DNA of 64,000 nt. It comes from UBA5069 sp964560495 (GTDB lineage Bacteria > Chloroflexota > Anaerolineae > Caldilineales > Caldilineaceae). The stretch spans positions 1 through 64,000 of the forward strand of contig CAZLMM010000007.1 of NCBI GenBank assembly GCA_964560495.1. Reading direction: 5' to 3'. Under the pieces are notes generated by a model. The model saw only the letters and a list, made by a program, of their open reading frames with translations, had not been told where the DNA came from and did not search any database. Both the position numbers and the translations under genes were made by a program. Shown piece by piece: positions 17,206-26,309 of the stretch (position 1 is its first letter; the number at the start of each line of letters is the position of its first letter).

Positions 17206-18306
17206 ATGCAATCAGTCACGCCAATCTCCACCACAGAAAACTGCCGCTATTGCCTCATGTGTCGTCACGTCTGTCCTGTGGGGCACGTGACCAAGCTGGA
17301 GACCCTGACTCCCCACGGCTGGGCGTTGACCATCGCCTCGGTGCAGCGTGACCTGCTCACCTGGAACAGTGAGACGGTCGCCGCGCTCTATCACTGCGCC
17401 GATTGCGGAACCTGCCGCGCCCACTGCGTCACGGATCAACCCCTGCCCGACGCCATCGCCGCGGCGCGCGCTCAGGTGGTCGCCCGCGGTCTCGCGCCGC
17501 AGAAAGCCTACGTCCTGGCCGAGACGCTCAAGAAATGGGGCAACGCCTACGGTCAGCCCTTGCCCGAACGCGCTCCGGCGCAAGGCGAGATCGCCCTCTT
17601 CGTCGGCGACGATGCGCACTTTGGTCGTCCGGCGGCAGTGGAGGCTGCGCTTGCGCTGTTGACCACAGCCGGCGTGACGCCGGTTGTGGTTGGACGCGGG
17701 CGCAACAGCGGCTATCTCCCTAGCTCCCTGGGCTTCCCTGATACGGCGCGCAGCCTGGCGCAGGCCAATCTGGACGAGATCAGCGCCAGCAAGTGTCGCC
17801 AGTTGCTCACCTTGACGCCGGGCGACTGCCATACCTTGGGGCAGCTCTACCAGGATCGCCTGGGACTTGCGCTGCCCGACGGCGTGGTCGTGGAGGAGGT
17901 CACAGCGTTTCTGGACGCACAGGCGCAAGAGGGGCGGTTGGGCTTTGCCAGGCTGCCGGACGAAGCGTCCTACGCCTACCTGGATCCCACCCACGCCGTG
18001 CGCATCCCTGGTCGCGCCGCCGGCCCGCGTCGGCTGCTCGCACAGATCATGGCCAGCCCGGCGCGTGAGTTGTTCTGGTCGCGCGAACGGGCCCATCCCT
18101 CTGGCTCGACCGCGCTGCAATACACCATGCCCCATCTGGCGATGATGTTGGCTAACGCCCGGCTGGAGGATGCGCGCAACGTCGGGGCCGAGCTAGTGGT
18201 CAACGAGGCGCCGGGCGATCTGGCCCTGTTGGAGCGTCTCGCCCCGCGTCACGGTGTGCGGGTGGTCGGGCTGTTCGAGTTGCTGGCGCAGCAGGTTGTC
18301 CGGTAA
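17206..18306 (+). CDS. GlcF-like ferredoxin-type Fe-S oxidoreductase subunit
   Basis: Electron-transfer partner of the preceding FAD oxidase. Two ferredoxin motifs are complete: C13-x2-C16-x2-C19-x3-C23-P, and C64-x2-C67-x2-C70-x3-C74, each able to bind a [4Fe-4S] cluster. The remaining 290 residues resemble the GlcF/HdrD C-terminal half but with only weak CCG-type signatures (LTPGDCHTL near 205). The start at 17206 is chosen because an earlier in-frame ATG lies within the intergenic hairpin. 366 residues is somewhat short for GlcF. Confidence 0.8.
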   Translation: MQSVTPISTTENCRYCLMCRHVCPVGHVTKLETLTPHGWALTIASVQRDLLTWNSETVAALYHCADCGTCRAHCVTDQPLPDAIAAARAQVVARGLAPQKAYVLAETLKKWGNAYGQPLPERAPAQGEIALFVGDDAHFGRPAAVEAALALLTTAGVTPVVVGRGRNSGYLPSSLGFPDTARSLAQANLDEISASKCRQLLTLTPGDCHTLGQLYQDRLGLALPDGVVVEEVTAFLDAQAQEGRLGFARLPDEASYAYLDPTHAVRIPGRAAGPRRLLAQIMASPARELFWSRERAHPSGSTALQYTMPHLAMMLANARLEDARNVGAELVVNEAPGDLALLERLAPRHGVRVVGLFELLAQQVVR

Positions 18307-18365
18307 AACAACCATTCGCAGTTAACCGTTCACCATCAAACATTTTGAATTGAGGAGGAGTCTCT

Positions 18366-19253
18366 ATGCACCTGTCTATGCACAATTGGATGCGCGCCGA
18401 GCCTGTGGAGGTGACCATCGCTCGCCTGGCCAAGTATGGCTACGAAAGCATCGAAATCGGCGGCGAGCCGGATAAGTACGACACGAAGCACGTGCGCAAG
18501 CTGCTCGACGATTATGGGCTGCGTTGCTGGGGGTCGGTGACGCTCATGTTCGCCGGTCTCAACTTCCCATCCGCAGATGAAGCCACCCGCGCCCGCACGC
18601 TCAAATACGTCAAAGACTGCATCACCATGGTCAAGGAGCTCGACGGCGAGGAGATCACCATCGTGCCCGGCACCGTGGGCAAGGTCAACGCCGATTCCAC
18701 GCCGGAAAAGGAGTGGCAGTGGGCCGTGGAAGGGCTGAAAGAAGCCTACGCCCACGGCCAACGAGAAGGCGTGCGCCTGGCATTGGAGCCGCTCAATCGC
18801 TTCGAGACCTACTTCATCAGCCGGGCCGACCAGGCATTGGCGCTGGCCGAGGCTGTTGGCCCCGACTGCGGCGTCTGTCTGGACGCCTTCCACATGAACA
18901 TCGAGGAAGATGACATGCTGGCTGCCATTCGCAGAGCAGGCCGCCGTCTGTTCGATTTTCACGTGGCGGACAACAACCGGCTGGCTTGTGGCATGGGGGC
19001 GCTCAACTGGGCGGCCATCGTGCGCACGCTCAAGGAAATTGGCTACGACGGCGCGCTGACGGTCGAGTTTGTCGCGCCGGTCGACCGCACACCCGCCAAT
19101 CCCTTCCCCAACGCCATCGAGAAGCACCCGGTCAACATCAGCCCAGAGCAACTCAAATTTATCGAGGACCACGGCTCCAGCCTCCTGAGCGAGGAATTCT
19201 ACGACTGGCTGGTGGGGCGCTGCGCGGCGGTGTTGCTGCCGTTGATCAAGTAG
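18366..19253 (+). CDS. Sugar phosphate isomerase/epimerase family protein (TIM barrel)
   Basis: Xylose-isomerase-like / AP endonuclease 2 family barrel of 295 residues. Typical elements are HNWMRAEPVEVTIARLAKYG at the start, ITIVPGTVG near 98, LALEPLNRFETYFIS (metal-binding Glu) near 140, CGVCLDAFHMNIEED near 170 (Asp, His) and DFHVADNNRLACGMG near 198. GGAGGAG lies nine bases before the ATG. Relatives include tagatose/psicose epimerases and 3-keto-sugar isomerases. It probably acts on the product of the two upstream oxidoreductases. Confidence 0.88.
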   Translation: MHLSMHNWMRAEPVEVTIARLAKYGYESIEIGGEPDKYDTKHVRKLLDDYGLRCWGSVTLMFAGLNFPSADEATRARTLKYVKDCITMVKELDGEEITIVPGTVGKVNADSTPEKEWQWAVEGLKEAYAHGQREGVRLALEPLNRFETYFISRADQALALAEAVGPDCGVCLDAFHMNIEEDDMLAAIRRAGRRLFDFHVADNNRLACGMGALNWAAIVRTLKEIGYDGALTVEFVAPVDRTPANPFPNAIEKHPVNISPEQLKFIEDHGSSLLSEEFYDWLVGRCAAVLLPLIK

Positions 19254-19288
19254 CGTCACGTAGAAAGTTTCAAGGATTATGGGGATTC

Positions 19289-20530
19289 ATGACCGCATCT
19301 GTACACATCATCGGCACGCTGGACACCAAAGGCGCGGAGATCGCCTATCTGCGGGATCGGCTAAATGCGCTGGATGTAGCGACCACGGTGGTCGATTCGG
19401 GCATTCTGGGCGAGCCGGTGGACATCGTCCTTGACCCGCAGCGGGACATCAACCGCGCTCAGGCTGCCGCGGCCGGCGGAACATCCATCGAGACGTTGCG
19501 CAACGCCGGCAGCCGCGGGCGCGCAGTGGCCGGCATGCGCGACGCGCTCAAGAAAGTCATTCTCGACCGCTATCGGGCGGGCCTGGTCAGCGGCGTGGTG
19601 AGCATGGGCGGCGCAGAGGGCGCGGTCATGGGCGCGGCAACGATGATGCAGTTGCCTCTGGGCGTCCCCAAGTTCCTGGTTTCGCCCATTGCCTCTGGCA
19701 AGCACTATTTCGACCCCATGGTGGGCGCCAGCGACATCATTGTCATGCACTCGGTGGTGGACATCCTGGGGCTGAACTCCATTGCAACGACGGTCTTCGA
19801 CAACGTGGCTGCGGCGCTCAAGGGCATGGTCGAGCACGGCCATGTCCTGCCGCCGCCCGACCCGGCCAGCCGTTCCGTGGCTGTGACCATGCTGGGCAAC
19901 ACGACCAAAGCCGTAATGTCGCTGCGGGACCGCCTGGCCGCGACTGGCTACGAAGCCGTCGTCTTTCACTCCAACGGCGTGGGCGGCCCGGCTATGGAAG
20001 AGCTGGCCGAGGCTGGCTACTTCGTAGGCGTGATCGATTTCACCACCAACGAAATCTACGACCCCATGACCGGCGGCATCCACGACGGCGGGCCGGATCG
20101 CCTCAAACGCGTCGGGCTGGCCGGAGTCCCCCAGGTTGTGGTTCCGGGTTGCATCGACTTCAGCGTCTTCCATGCCGGCCATATCCCGCCGGCGCTCCAC
20201 GGACGGCCTGTCTATGACCATAACCCGGAGTACACCCTGGTGCGCGCCAGCCACCAGGAGATGGTCGAACTGGGTCACATTTTTGCCCAACGGCTGAACC
20301 TGGCGCGTGCGCCGGTGGTGGTCGCCGTTCCTACCCAGGGGTTGTCGATCCCGAACTATCCGGGCGGCGTCTTCTGGAACCCCGAAGCCGACGCCGCCTT
20401 TCTGGAGACCGTGCGCCGTGAGCTGCGGGACGACATCCCCATTCGCACCTTTGCGCGCCACGTCAACGAGCCGGCCTTTGGCGTCGAGGTTGCCGAGTTG
20501 TTCATTGAATTGATGAAAGAGAGCCAATAG
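19289..20530 (+). CDS. Tm-1-like (UPF0261) protein A, divergent nucleotide loop
   Basis: 413 residues related to the N-terminal domain of the tomato Tm-1 resistance protein, an ATP-binding fold. Family blocks: GTLDTKGAEIAYLRDRL, VVDSGILGEP, PLGVPKFLVSPIASG, HSVVDILGLN, MLGNTTKAV, FHSNGVGGPAMEEL, PGCIDF and YPGGVFWNPEADAAF. The block that normally reads GGSGGT is MGGAEGAVMG here, so nucleotide binding may be altered. It sits 35 bases after the isomerase and two bases before the creatininase-like gene. Biochemical function is unknown. Confidence 0.85.
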   Translation: MTASVHIIGTLDTKGAEIAYLRDRLNALDVATTVVDSGILGEPVDIVLDPQRDINRAQAAAAGGTSIETLRNAGSRGRAVAGMRDALKKVILDRYRAGLVSGVVSMGGAEGAVMGAATMMQLPLGVPKFLVSPIASGKHYFDPMVGASDIIVMHSVVDILGLNSIATTVFDNVAAALKGMVEHGHVLPPPDPASRSVAVTMLGNTTKAVMSLRDRLAATGYEAVVFHSNGVGGPAMEELAEAGYFVGVIDFTTNEIYDPMTGGIHDGGPDRLKRVGLAGVPQVVVPGCIDFSVFHAGHIPPALHGRPVYDHNPEYTLVRASHQEMVELGHIFAQRLNLARAPVVVAVPTQGLSIPNYPGGVFWNPEADAAFLETVRRELRDDIPIRTFARHVNEPAFGVEVAELFIELMKESQ

Positions 20531-20532
20531 AA

Positions 20533-21459
20533 ATGATTGCCGACAACGGTCGTGATTACAAAGAGTTGCCGCATCTGACCCGCGGCGACGAAGAATTCCG
20601 CGCTAAATTTCTCTCCTGGGACATTGGCAACCTGAGCTTTGTCGATGTGCAGGAGTATCTGAAGGTCAAGGACCTGATCCTCATCCCCATGGCGAGCTTC
20701 GAGCAGCACGGCCCCCACCTGCCCATCTACACTGACACCATCACCTGCGTCGAGATCGCCAAACGCGTGGCCCAGATGATCGGCGTGCTCCACACGCCGC
20801 CCATCTGGATGGGCTACTCGCCCCAACACATGCACGAGCCGGGGCTGGGGCGCGGCACCATCACCGTACGCAGCTCCACGCTGCTGGCAGTGATGCACGA
20901 TGTGGCGCGCAGCCTGATCCACCACGGCTTCAACCGTCTGGTCTTCATCAACGGCCACGGCTCCAATGTCAAGGTGGTCGACCCGGTGCTACGCAAACTG
21001 CGCTATGAGACCGGCGCGCTCATCAGCTTTGTCAAACCTTACATGGAAAACTACGTGGGCATCCTGGCCGGGCTAATGGAGAATCCGGCGGAAGAAACCC
21101 CCGGTTGGCACGCCAGCGAGCTGGAGACTTCGCAAGACCTGGCCTGGGACAGCCGTTACGTGCGCATGGAGCGCGCCGGCTTTACCAAAGCGCACATTCC
21201 CGACTTCCTGCCCGGCACTTTTGGCAAAAAAGACGGCATGCCTGACGTAGAGTTTGAAGGCTACAAGTACTTCACCTTTCCCATGGATCACCACGAATTC
21301 ATCGAGAGCGGCACCATCGGCAACCCCCTGCGCGCAACCAAAGAGAAGGGCGAAGAAGCCTTCCGTCGCCTCTCCGAGCACACCGCTCGCGGCGTGTTGG
21401 AATTGATGAACGTGCCGGTCACAGTGCATAATCGAGAGTTCGTGGATCGCGTGCTGTAG
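20533..21459 (+). CDS. Creatininase family hydrolase
   Basis: 308 residues of the creatinine amidohydrolase fold, a metal-dependent amidase/lactamase family. Metal ligands are visible in FEQHGPHLP (E57, H59), the following YTDT aspartate, and INGHGSN (H142). HASELETS supplies the late glutamate. The family also includes lactam and formamide hydrolases (ArfB) and MftE, so the substrate cannot be assigned. It is sandwiched between two Tm-1-like genes, suggesting that the three act together on one intermediate. Confidence 0.88.
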   Translation: MIADNGRDYKELPHLTRGDEEFRAKFLSWDIGNLSFVDVQEYLKVKDLILIPMASFEQHGPHLPIYTDTITCVEIAKRVAQMIGVLHTPPIWMGYSPQHMHEPGLGRGTITVRSSTLLAVMHDVARSLIHHGFNRLVFINGHGSNVKVVDPVLRKLRYETGALISFVKPYMENYVGILAGLMENPAEETPGWHASELETSQDLAWDSRYVRMERAGFTKAHIPDFLPGTFGKKDGMPDVEFEGYKYFTFPMDHHEFIESGTIGNPLRATKEKGEEAFRRLSEHTARGVLELMNVPVTVHNREFVDRVL

Positions 21460-21572
21460 ATCGTACTCGTACTCGAATGCACAGTCGCCATCTTTGCCCC
21501 AAGTGCGATGCGAGGGCAAATGGTTGATGGTTCATCGCTCATAATCACAAACCGTAAACATGGAGCATCGCC

Positions 21573-22778
21573 ATGTCCCAACCCATTGTCCTGGTCGGTG
21601 CGCTGGACACAAAAAGCCCTGATTATGATTTCGTGCGCCGCCTGATCCACGACCAGGGCGCGCCGACGATCCTGGTCGATTTCGGCGTGCTGGGCGAGCC
21701 GACGATCCCCGTGGACATCGACAACGCGGCGGTGGCCCGCGCCGGCGGCAAGCCCCTCGACGAGCTGCGCGCCGCAAAGGACAAGACCGAGGCCATGCGC
21801 GTCATGAGCGCCGGGCTGGCCGCCGTCGTCAGCGACCTGCACCGCCAGGGCAGGGTGGGCGGTGTTCTGGCGTTGGCGGGCAGCGGCGGCACGGCCATCG
21901 CGTCGGCGGCCATGCGCGCCCTGCCTATGGGCGTGCCCAAGTTGCTGGTCTCCACCGTCGCGGCCGGCGACATCAAGCCCTATGTGGCCGAGCGGGACAT
22001 CGCCGTGCTGCCGTCGGTGGTGGATGTGGCCGGCGTCAACCGTATCAGCCGGCGCATCTACGCCAACGCGGCCAACGCCATCGTGGGCATGGCGCGCGGC
22101 GCAGCGCCGATCGGCGACGAAGACAAGCCTATCATCACCGCCAGCATGTTTGGCAACACTACACCCTGCATCACCCATGCCAGGAGTCTTCTGGAGCAGA
22201 GAGGCTATGAGGTGCTGGTCTTTCACGCAACCGGGACAGGAGGACGCACCATGGAGACGCTCCTGGCCGATGGCTACGCCGCGGGCAATCTCGACCTGAC
22301 CACCACCGAGCTGGCCGACGAGGTGTGCGGCGGCCTCCTCAGCGCCGGGCCGGATCGCCTGATGGCCGCGGCGCGGTCGGGCGCGCCCACCGTGTTGGCG
22401 CCCGGTTGTGTGGACATGGCGAACTTCTGGGCGCTGAACACTGTGCCCGAACACTACCGGGGGCGCAAACTCTACGAGTGGAACCCCAACGTTACGCTGC
22501 TGCGCACCAATGTAGACGAGAACCGGCGCATCGGCGAGATGATCGCCCGCGCGGCCAACGCTTCAATCGGCCCAGTGACGATCTTGCTGCCGCTACGGGG
22601 CGTTTCGCAGCTGGACAGTCCAGGCGGCGCCTTCTGGGACCCGGAGGCAGACGCCGCGTGTTACGACGCCATCAAGACCAATCTGCGCCCCGGCATCCCG
22701 GTGCTCGAACTCGACTGCAATATCAATGACCCGCTCTTCGCCGAGACAGCGGTGGAACAGTTACTGGGGCAAATGTAA
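21573..22778 (+). CDS. Tm-1-like (UPF0261) protein B, canonical loop
   Basis: 401 residues, paralogous to protein A. Blocks: GALDTKSPDYDFVRRLI, VDFGVLGEP, LALAGSGGTAIASAAM, LPMGVPKLLVSTVAAGD, LPSVVDVAGVNRISRRI, MFGNTTPCI, FHATGTGGRTMETL, LAPGCVDM and SPGGAFWDPEADAA. Here the GSGGT loop is intact, unlike protein A. In many genomes Tm-1-like proteins pair with a TIM-barrel phosphoenolpyruvate-hydrolase-like partner; none is present. It is the last gene of the catabolic locus. A role as ATP-dependent activating enzyme is only a guess. Confidence 0.87.
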   Translation: MSQPIVLVGALDTKSPDYDFVRRLIHDQGAPTILVDFGVLGEPTIPVDIDNAAVARAGGKPLDELRAAKDKTEAMRVMSAGLAAVVSDLHRQGRVGGVLALAGSGGTAIASAAMRALPMGVPKLLVSTVAAGDIKPYVAERDIAVLPSVVDVAGVNRISRRIYANAANAIVGMARGAAPIGDEDKPIITASMFGNTTPCITHARSLLEQRGYEVLVFHATGTGGRTMETLLADGYAAGNLDLTTTELADEVCGGLLSAGPDRLMAAARSGAPTVLAPGCVDMANFWALNTVPEHYRGRKLYEWNPNVTLLRTNVDENRRIGEMIARAANASIGPVTILLPLRGVSQLDSPGGAFWDPEADAACYDAIKTNLRPGIPVLELDCNINDPLFAETAVEQLLGQM

Positions 22779-22842
22779 GGGACGGGTGAGGCATCATGAA
22801 GCCTCCACTTGCTTTCTATTCGTCAACATTGGGGACTGACAA

Positions 22843-23060
22843 ACACCGATCGTCGTGTTCGGGGCCGGTCCTCTCGGTCCCTCTGTCGTCAATGACTTCA
22901 TCCCCTGCGGCAAAGCCATGCGCGTGGTCAGCCATAGCGGTCGCGGCCAGTCGATACAACGCTGGCTTCATACGCGAGGCGACCCACGGCGGGGCGGTTG
23001 CCTATCAATGCGCACAACTCCACTATCACGAATGGCCGCAAAAGTGGGTCAACCGGAATT
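22843..23060 (+). pseudogene. Relic of an NAD-dependent epimerase/dehydratase (SDR)
   Basis: One frame from 22843 reads TPIVVFGAGPLGPSVVNDF then CGKAMRVVSHSGRGQ, a Rossmann N-terminus of an atypical SDR, with a stop just before it. A second frame near 22960-23055 reads GGAVAYQCAQLHYHEWPQKW, matching the family's VYQCANPPYxEWP block. So an internal deletion and a frameshift separate two recognisable pieces. The relic stops at the left end of the MITE-like element starting at 23063. Confidence 0.7.
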
Positions 23061-23062
23061 CA

Positions 23063-23188
23063 TAGACGCGACAAATAAAGATCATACAACCGTAGGTGCG
23101 GTTACGAACCGCACAATCGTGGTTGACCAGAGACGCGCGGCTACGCGCCGCACCTACGCAATGTACGAAGTCTATTTGTGTTGTCTAT
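23063..23188. mobile_element. MITE-like element, copy A
   Basis: 126 bases bounded by inverted termini ATAGAC-N4-AAATA (left) and its complement TATTT-N4-GTCTAT (right); GATC-ATAC/GTAC-GA-type similarity extends further inside. All four ends of copies A and B share this pattern. The interior (23092-23160) is a BIME-like pair of stems, GTAGGTGCGG...CCGCACCTAC. There is no coding capacity. Confidence 0.7.
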
Positions 23189-23206
23189 CAGGTGGTCGCG
23201 TCTCAC

Positions 23207-23268
23207 GCACCGGGGACGGGCGGGAAGCGATCTGGCTGAGCACATGCGGGCCTGCCCGTCCCCGGCGC
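23207..23268. repeat. GC-rich inverted repeat (hairpin 6)
   Basis: 18-base arms (23207-23224 and 23251-23268) with core CCGGGGACGGGC / GCCCGTCCCCGG and two mismatches. It lies between the MITE-like element and the MalT-like gene. I see no gene in 23189-23458. Confidence 0.8.
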
Positions 23269-23458
23269 GTAACCACACAAGATCCGGTTGAGCCGCAAAA
23301 AGTTCCGCCGCTACAATCCGCCATCAGCGAGGGGCTGATCGGGGCCAGAGTCAGGCTGGTTATCGGCGAGAACACTCAATGCATTCATGGATCGGCAAGG
23401 TCGTAAGCTATACTAATGGCCGCGCCCTGAAACGACAGCCGTTGAACACGACAGACCG

Positions 23459-26128
23459 ATGGCCACGCCGATCCTGACCACAAAACTCTATGTTCCTCCC
23501 ACGCGGGCCAAAGTGGTTCATCGCTCGCGCCTGATTGCGCGGCTGAATGAAGGGCTGCGCCAGGGTCAGGGCTTTGGCCGCAAGCTGACGCTCGTCTCCG
23601 CCGCGGCCGGCTTTGGCAAGACCACCCTGGTCAGCGAGTGGGTCGCTGCCATCCAGATGCCTGCTCCCACCCAGCAGGCGGGGCCGGGAGTGAAGGCGGC
23701 CTGGCTGTCGCTGGATGGAGGCGACAGCGACCCAACCCGTTTTTTGACTTACCTGGTGGCCGCGTTGCAAACCGTTGCCCCCCATGTGGGACAGGGGTTG
23801 TTGGCCGGGCTGGCGGCGCCTCAGCCGCCGTCGCCTGAAGCCGTTTTGACATCCCTCCTCAATGACGTGGCTGCGACGGACGCCCTATTTCTCTTTGTCC
23901 TCGACGATTACCACGCCATCGACGCGCCGGCCGTGGATCACGCGCTCGCCTTTCTCCTCGACCATTTGCCTCCTCAGTTGCACCTGGTCATAGCCAGTCG
24001 CGAGGACCCGCCACTGCCCCTGGCTCGTCTACGCGCCCGCGGTCAGCTCGTCGAGGTACGCGCGGCCGACCTGCGTTTCACACCCGCCGAGGCCGCTGAA
24101 TTTCTCAACCAGGTGATGGGTCTGAAGCTCGCGGCTGGCGAGGTGGCTGCTTTGGAAAACCGCACGGAAGGCTGGATCGCCGGCCTGCACCTGGCGGCGC
24201 TCTCCATGCAGGAGCGCGACGATACAGCTGGCTTTATCGCCGGATTCAGCGGGAGCCATCGCTTCGTACTGGATTACCTGATGGAGGAAGTGCTACAGCG
24301 GCAACCCGCCGGCGTCCACCGTTTTCTGCTCCGTACATCCATCCTCAACCGGTTGTGCGGTCCGTTGTGCGATGCGGTGGTGGGGGGCCACCAAGGCCAA
24401 GAAGTCCTGGCCTATCTGGAACGCGCCAATCTTTTCATCGTACCTCTGGACAATGAACGGCGCTGGGTGCGTTATCACCATCTCTTTGGCGAGTTGCTGC
24501 GCCAGCGTCTGAGCCAACAGCAGCCGGACAGCATAGCGGACCTCCACCTGCGCGCCAGCGCATGGTTTGAAGAAAACGGCCTGGAATTGGAGGCGTTTCA
24601 CCACGCGACCGCTGCGCATGACATAGAGCGCGCCGAACGGCTGATGGAAGGCAAGGGGATGCCGCTGCAATTTCGCGGCGGGGCGACGCCCATTCTCCAC
24701 TGGCTGGCGACGCTGCCCAACGCAGTGTTGGATGCCCACCCCGCCTTGTGGGTGGCCTATGCCTCGGCCCTGCTCATCATCGGCCAGGTGGTCGGCGTCG
24801 AAGAGAAGGCGCGCGCCGCCGAAATCGCCCTCCAGGGCGCCCCGCTGAACGAACGAACGCGCGACCTGATCGGTCGCATCGCCTCGCTGCGGGTCACGGT
24901 GGCCGTCACCCAACACGACGCAGAGCGCATCATCTCTCAAGCGCACCGTGCGTTGGAGCATCTCCATCCGGCCAACGCGCCTGTGCGCGCCTCCATCACC
25001 TGGGCATTGGGCTACGCCCACTACCTGCGGGGCGAGCGCGCCGCCGCGCGTCAGGCGTACACGGAAGCCCTGGCGAGCTGCCAGGCGATCGGACATATCG
25101 TCATCGCTATGATGGCTGCCATCGGCCTCGCTCGTCTCGATCTGGTGGACAATCAACTGCACTCGGCCCTTCAGACCTGTTGCCATGCGCTGGAACTGGC
25201 AGGGGATCCGCCGCGCCCGCCAGCCTGCGACGCCCATCTCAACCTGGCGATGCTTTTCTATGAGTGGAATGACCTGGAGAACGCGCAACACCACGGACAG
25301 CTCAGTGCGCCGCTGGCGCGACAAATCGAGAACACCGACAGGTTCGTAGTTTGCCTGCGATTTCTTGCCCGCCTGAAGCTGGTTCAGGGCGACGCAGCCG
25401 GCGCAGCCATCCTGCTGGCCCAGGCCGAACAGGCCGCGCAGCAGCAAGGCTTTGCGATGCAACTGCCCGAAATAGCCGCAGTGCGCGTGTTGTTGTTCCT
25501 TCAACAAGGCAACCTGACTGCCGCCGCGCAAGCAGTGCAGTCGCACGATCTTCCCCTCAGCATGGCGCGCGTCCACCTGGCCCAGGGCCAGCCGACGGCA
25601 GCCCTGACCACAACTGCGCAATGGCGGCGTACGGCCGAAGCCAGAGATTGGGCGGATGAACGGCTCAAGGCAATGGTCCTGGAGGCGCTTGCCCATCAAG
25701 CGTTGGGAGAGAAGGACGCGGCCGTTCGTCTGCTGGTCGAGGCGCTGACGCTGGCCGAGCCAGGCGGCTTTGTCCGCACCTTTGTGGACGAGGGACCGGC
25801 CATGGAGACGCTGCTCATCAGCGTGGCCGCGCGCCGCATCTTGCCGGACTACACGGGCAGACTGCTGGCCGCCTTTGCCGCAGAACGTCGGGAACAGCCC
25901 CACAAGTTGGACGAGCGCGCCGGCCATGCCCTCGTCGAGCCGCTGAGCGCGCGCGAGCTGGAGGTGCTGCGTCTGGTTGCCCAGGGCTTCTCAAATCAGG
26001 AGATCGGCGAGCGGCTATTTCTCGCGCTGGACACAGTGAAGGGGCACAATCGGCGCATCTTCGAGAAGCTGGACGTGCAGCGCCGCACCGAGGCCGTGGC
26101 GCGGGCAAGGGAGTTGGGGCTGTTGTAG
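23459..26128 (+). CDS. LuxR family regulator, MalT-like STAND ATPase
   Basis: Large ATP-dependent transcription activator of 889 residues. The N-terminal ATPase begins ILTTKLYVPPTR, with Walker A AAAGFGKTT at 48-56 and Walker B FLFVLDDYHAID near 145. Then come a winged-helix linker, a helical TPR-like sensor region (about 400-800) and a C-terminal LuxR helix-turn-helix (LSARELEVLRLVAQGFSNQEIGERL, about 825-889). Length and order match MalT. No strong ribosome binding site precedes the ATG. Its targets are unknown; the upstream catabolic locus is one candidate, but it already has its own GntR. Confidence 0.93.
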   Translation: MATPILTTKLYVPPTRAKVVHRSRLIARLNEGLRQGQGFGRKLTLVSAAAGFGKTTLVSEWVAAIQMPAPTQQAGPGVKAAWLSLDGGDSDPTRFLTYLVAALQTVAPHVGQGLLAGLAAPQPPSPEAVLTSLLNDVAATDALFLFVLDDYHAIDAPAVDHALAFLLDHLPPQLHLVIASREDPPLPLARLRARGQLVEVRAADLRFTPAEAAEFLNQVMGLKLAAGEVAALENRTEGWIAGLHLAALSMQERDDTAGFIAGFSGSHRFVLDYLMEEVLQRQPAGVHRFLLRTSILNRLCGPLCDAVVGGHQGQEVLAYLERANLFIVPLDNERRWVRYHHLFGELLRQRLSQQQPDSIADLHLRASAWFEENGLELEAFHHATAAHDIERAERLMEGKGMPLQFRGGATPILHWLATLPNAVLDAHPALWVAYASALLIIGQVVGVEEKARAAEIALQGAPLNERTRDLIGRIASLRVTVAVTQHDAERIISQAHRALEHLHPANAPVRASITWALGYAHYLRGERAAARQAYTEALASCQAIGHIVIAMMAAIGLARLDLVDNQLHSALQTCCHALELAGDPPRPPACDAHLNLAMLFYEWNDLENAQHHGQLSAPLARQIENTDRFVVCLRFLARLKLVQGDAAGAAILLAQAEQAAQQQGFAMQLPEIAAVRVLLFLQQGNLTAAAQAVQSHDLPLSMARVHLAQGQPTAALTTTAQWRRTAEARDWADERLKAMVLEALAHQALGEKDAAVRLLVEALTLAEPGGFVRTFVDEGPAMETLLISVAARRILPDYTGRLLAAFAAERREQPHKLDERAGHALVEPLSARELEVLRLVAQGFSNQEIGERLFLALDTVKGHNRRIFEKLDVQRRTEAVARARELGLL

Positions 26129-26309
26129 CCCGAGCATCCACTCTGCGTGAGCGAAGCGGCTGAGCTTCTTGACAAGAGGGCAATCCGACGCTCTCCACCC
26201 TTCTTGCAATCCTGCGCGCAGTCGGCGTCAACCTGACATTCACACCGGCGACTCCGGCCTAGCGGTTGATGGCGCGAAAGCTGAGCCTGTGCAAGCACGT
26301 GGACGGTTC

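Noticed and set aside
24293..25927. A 544-codon minus-strand open frame
   Set aside because: It is the shadow of the MalT-like regulator, which has clear Walker and LuxR motifs.
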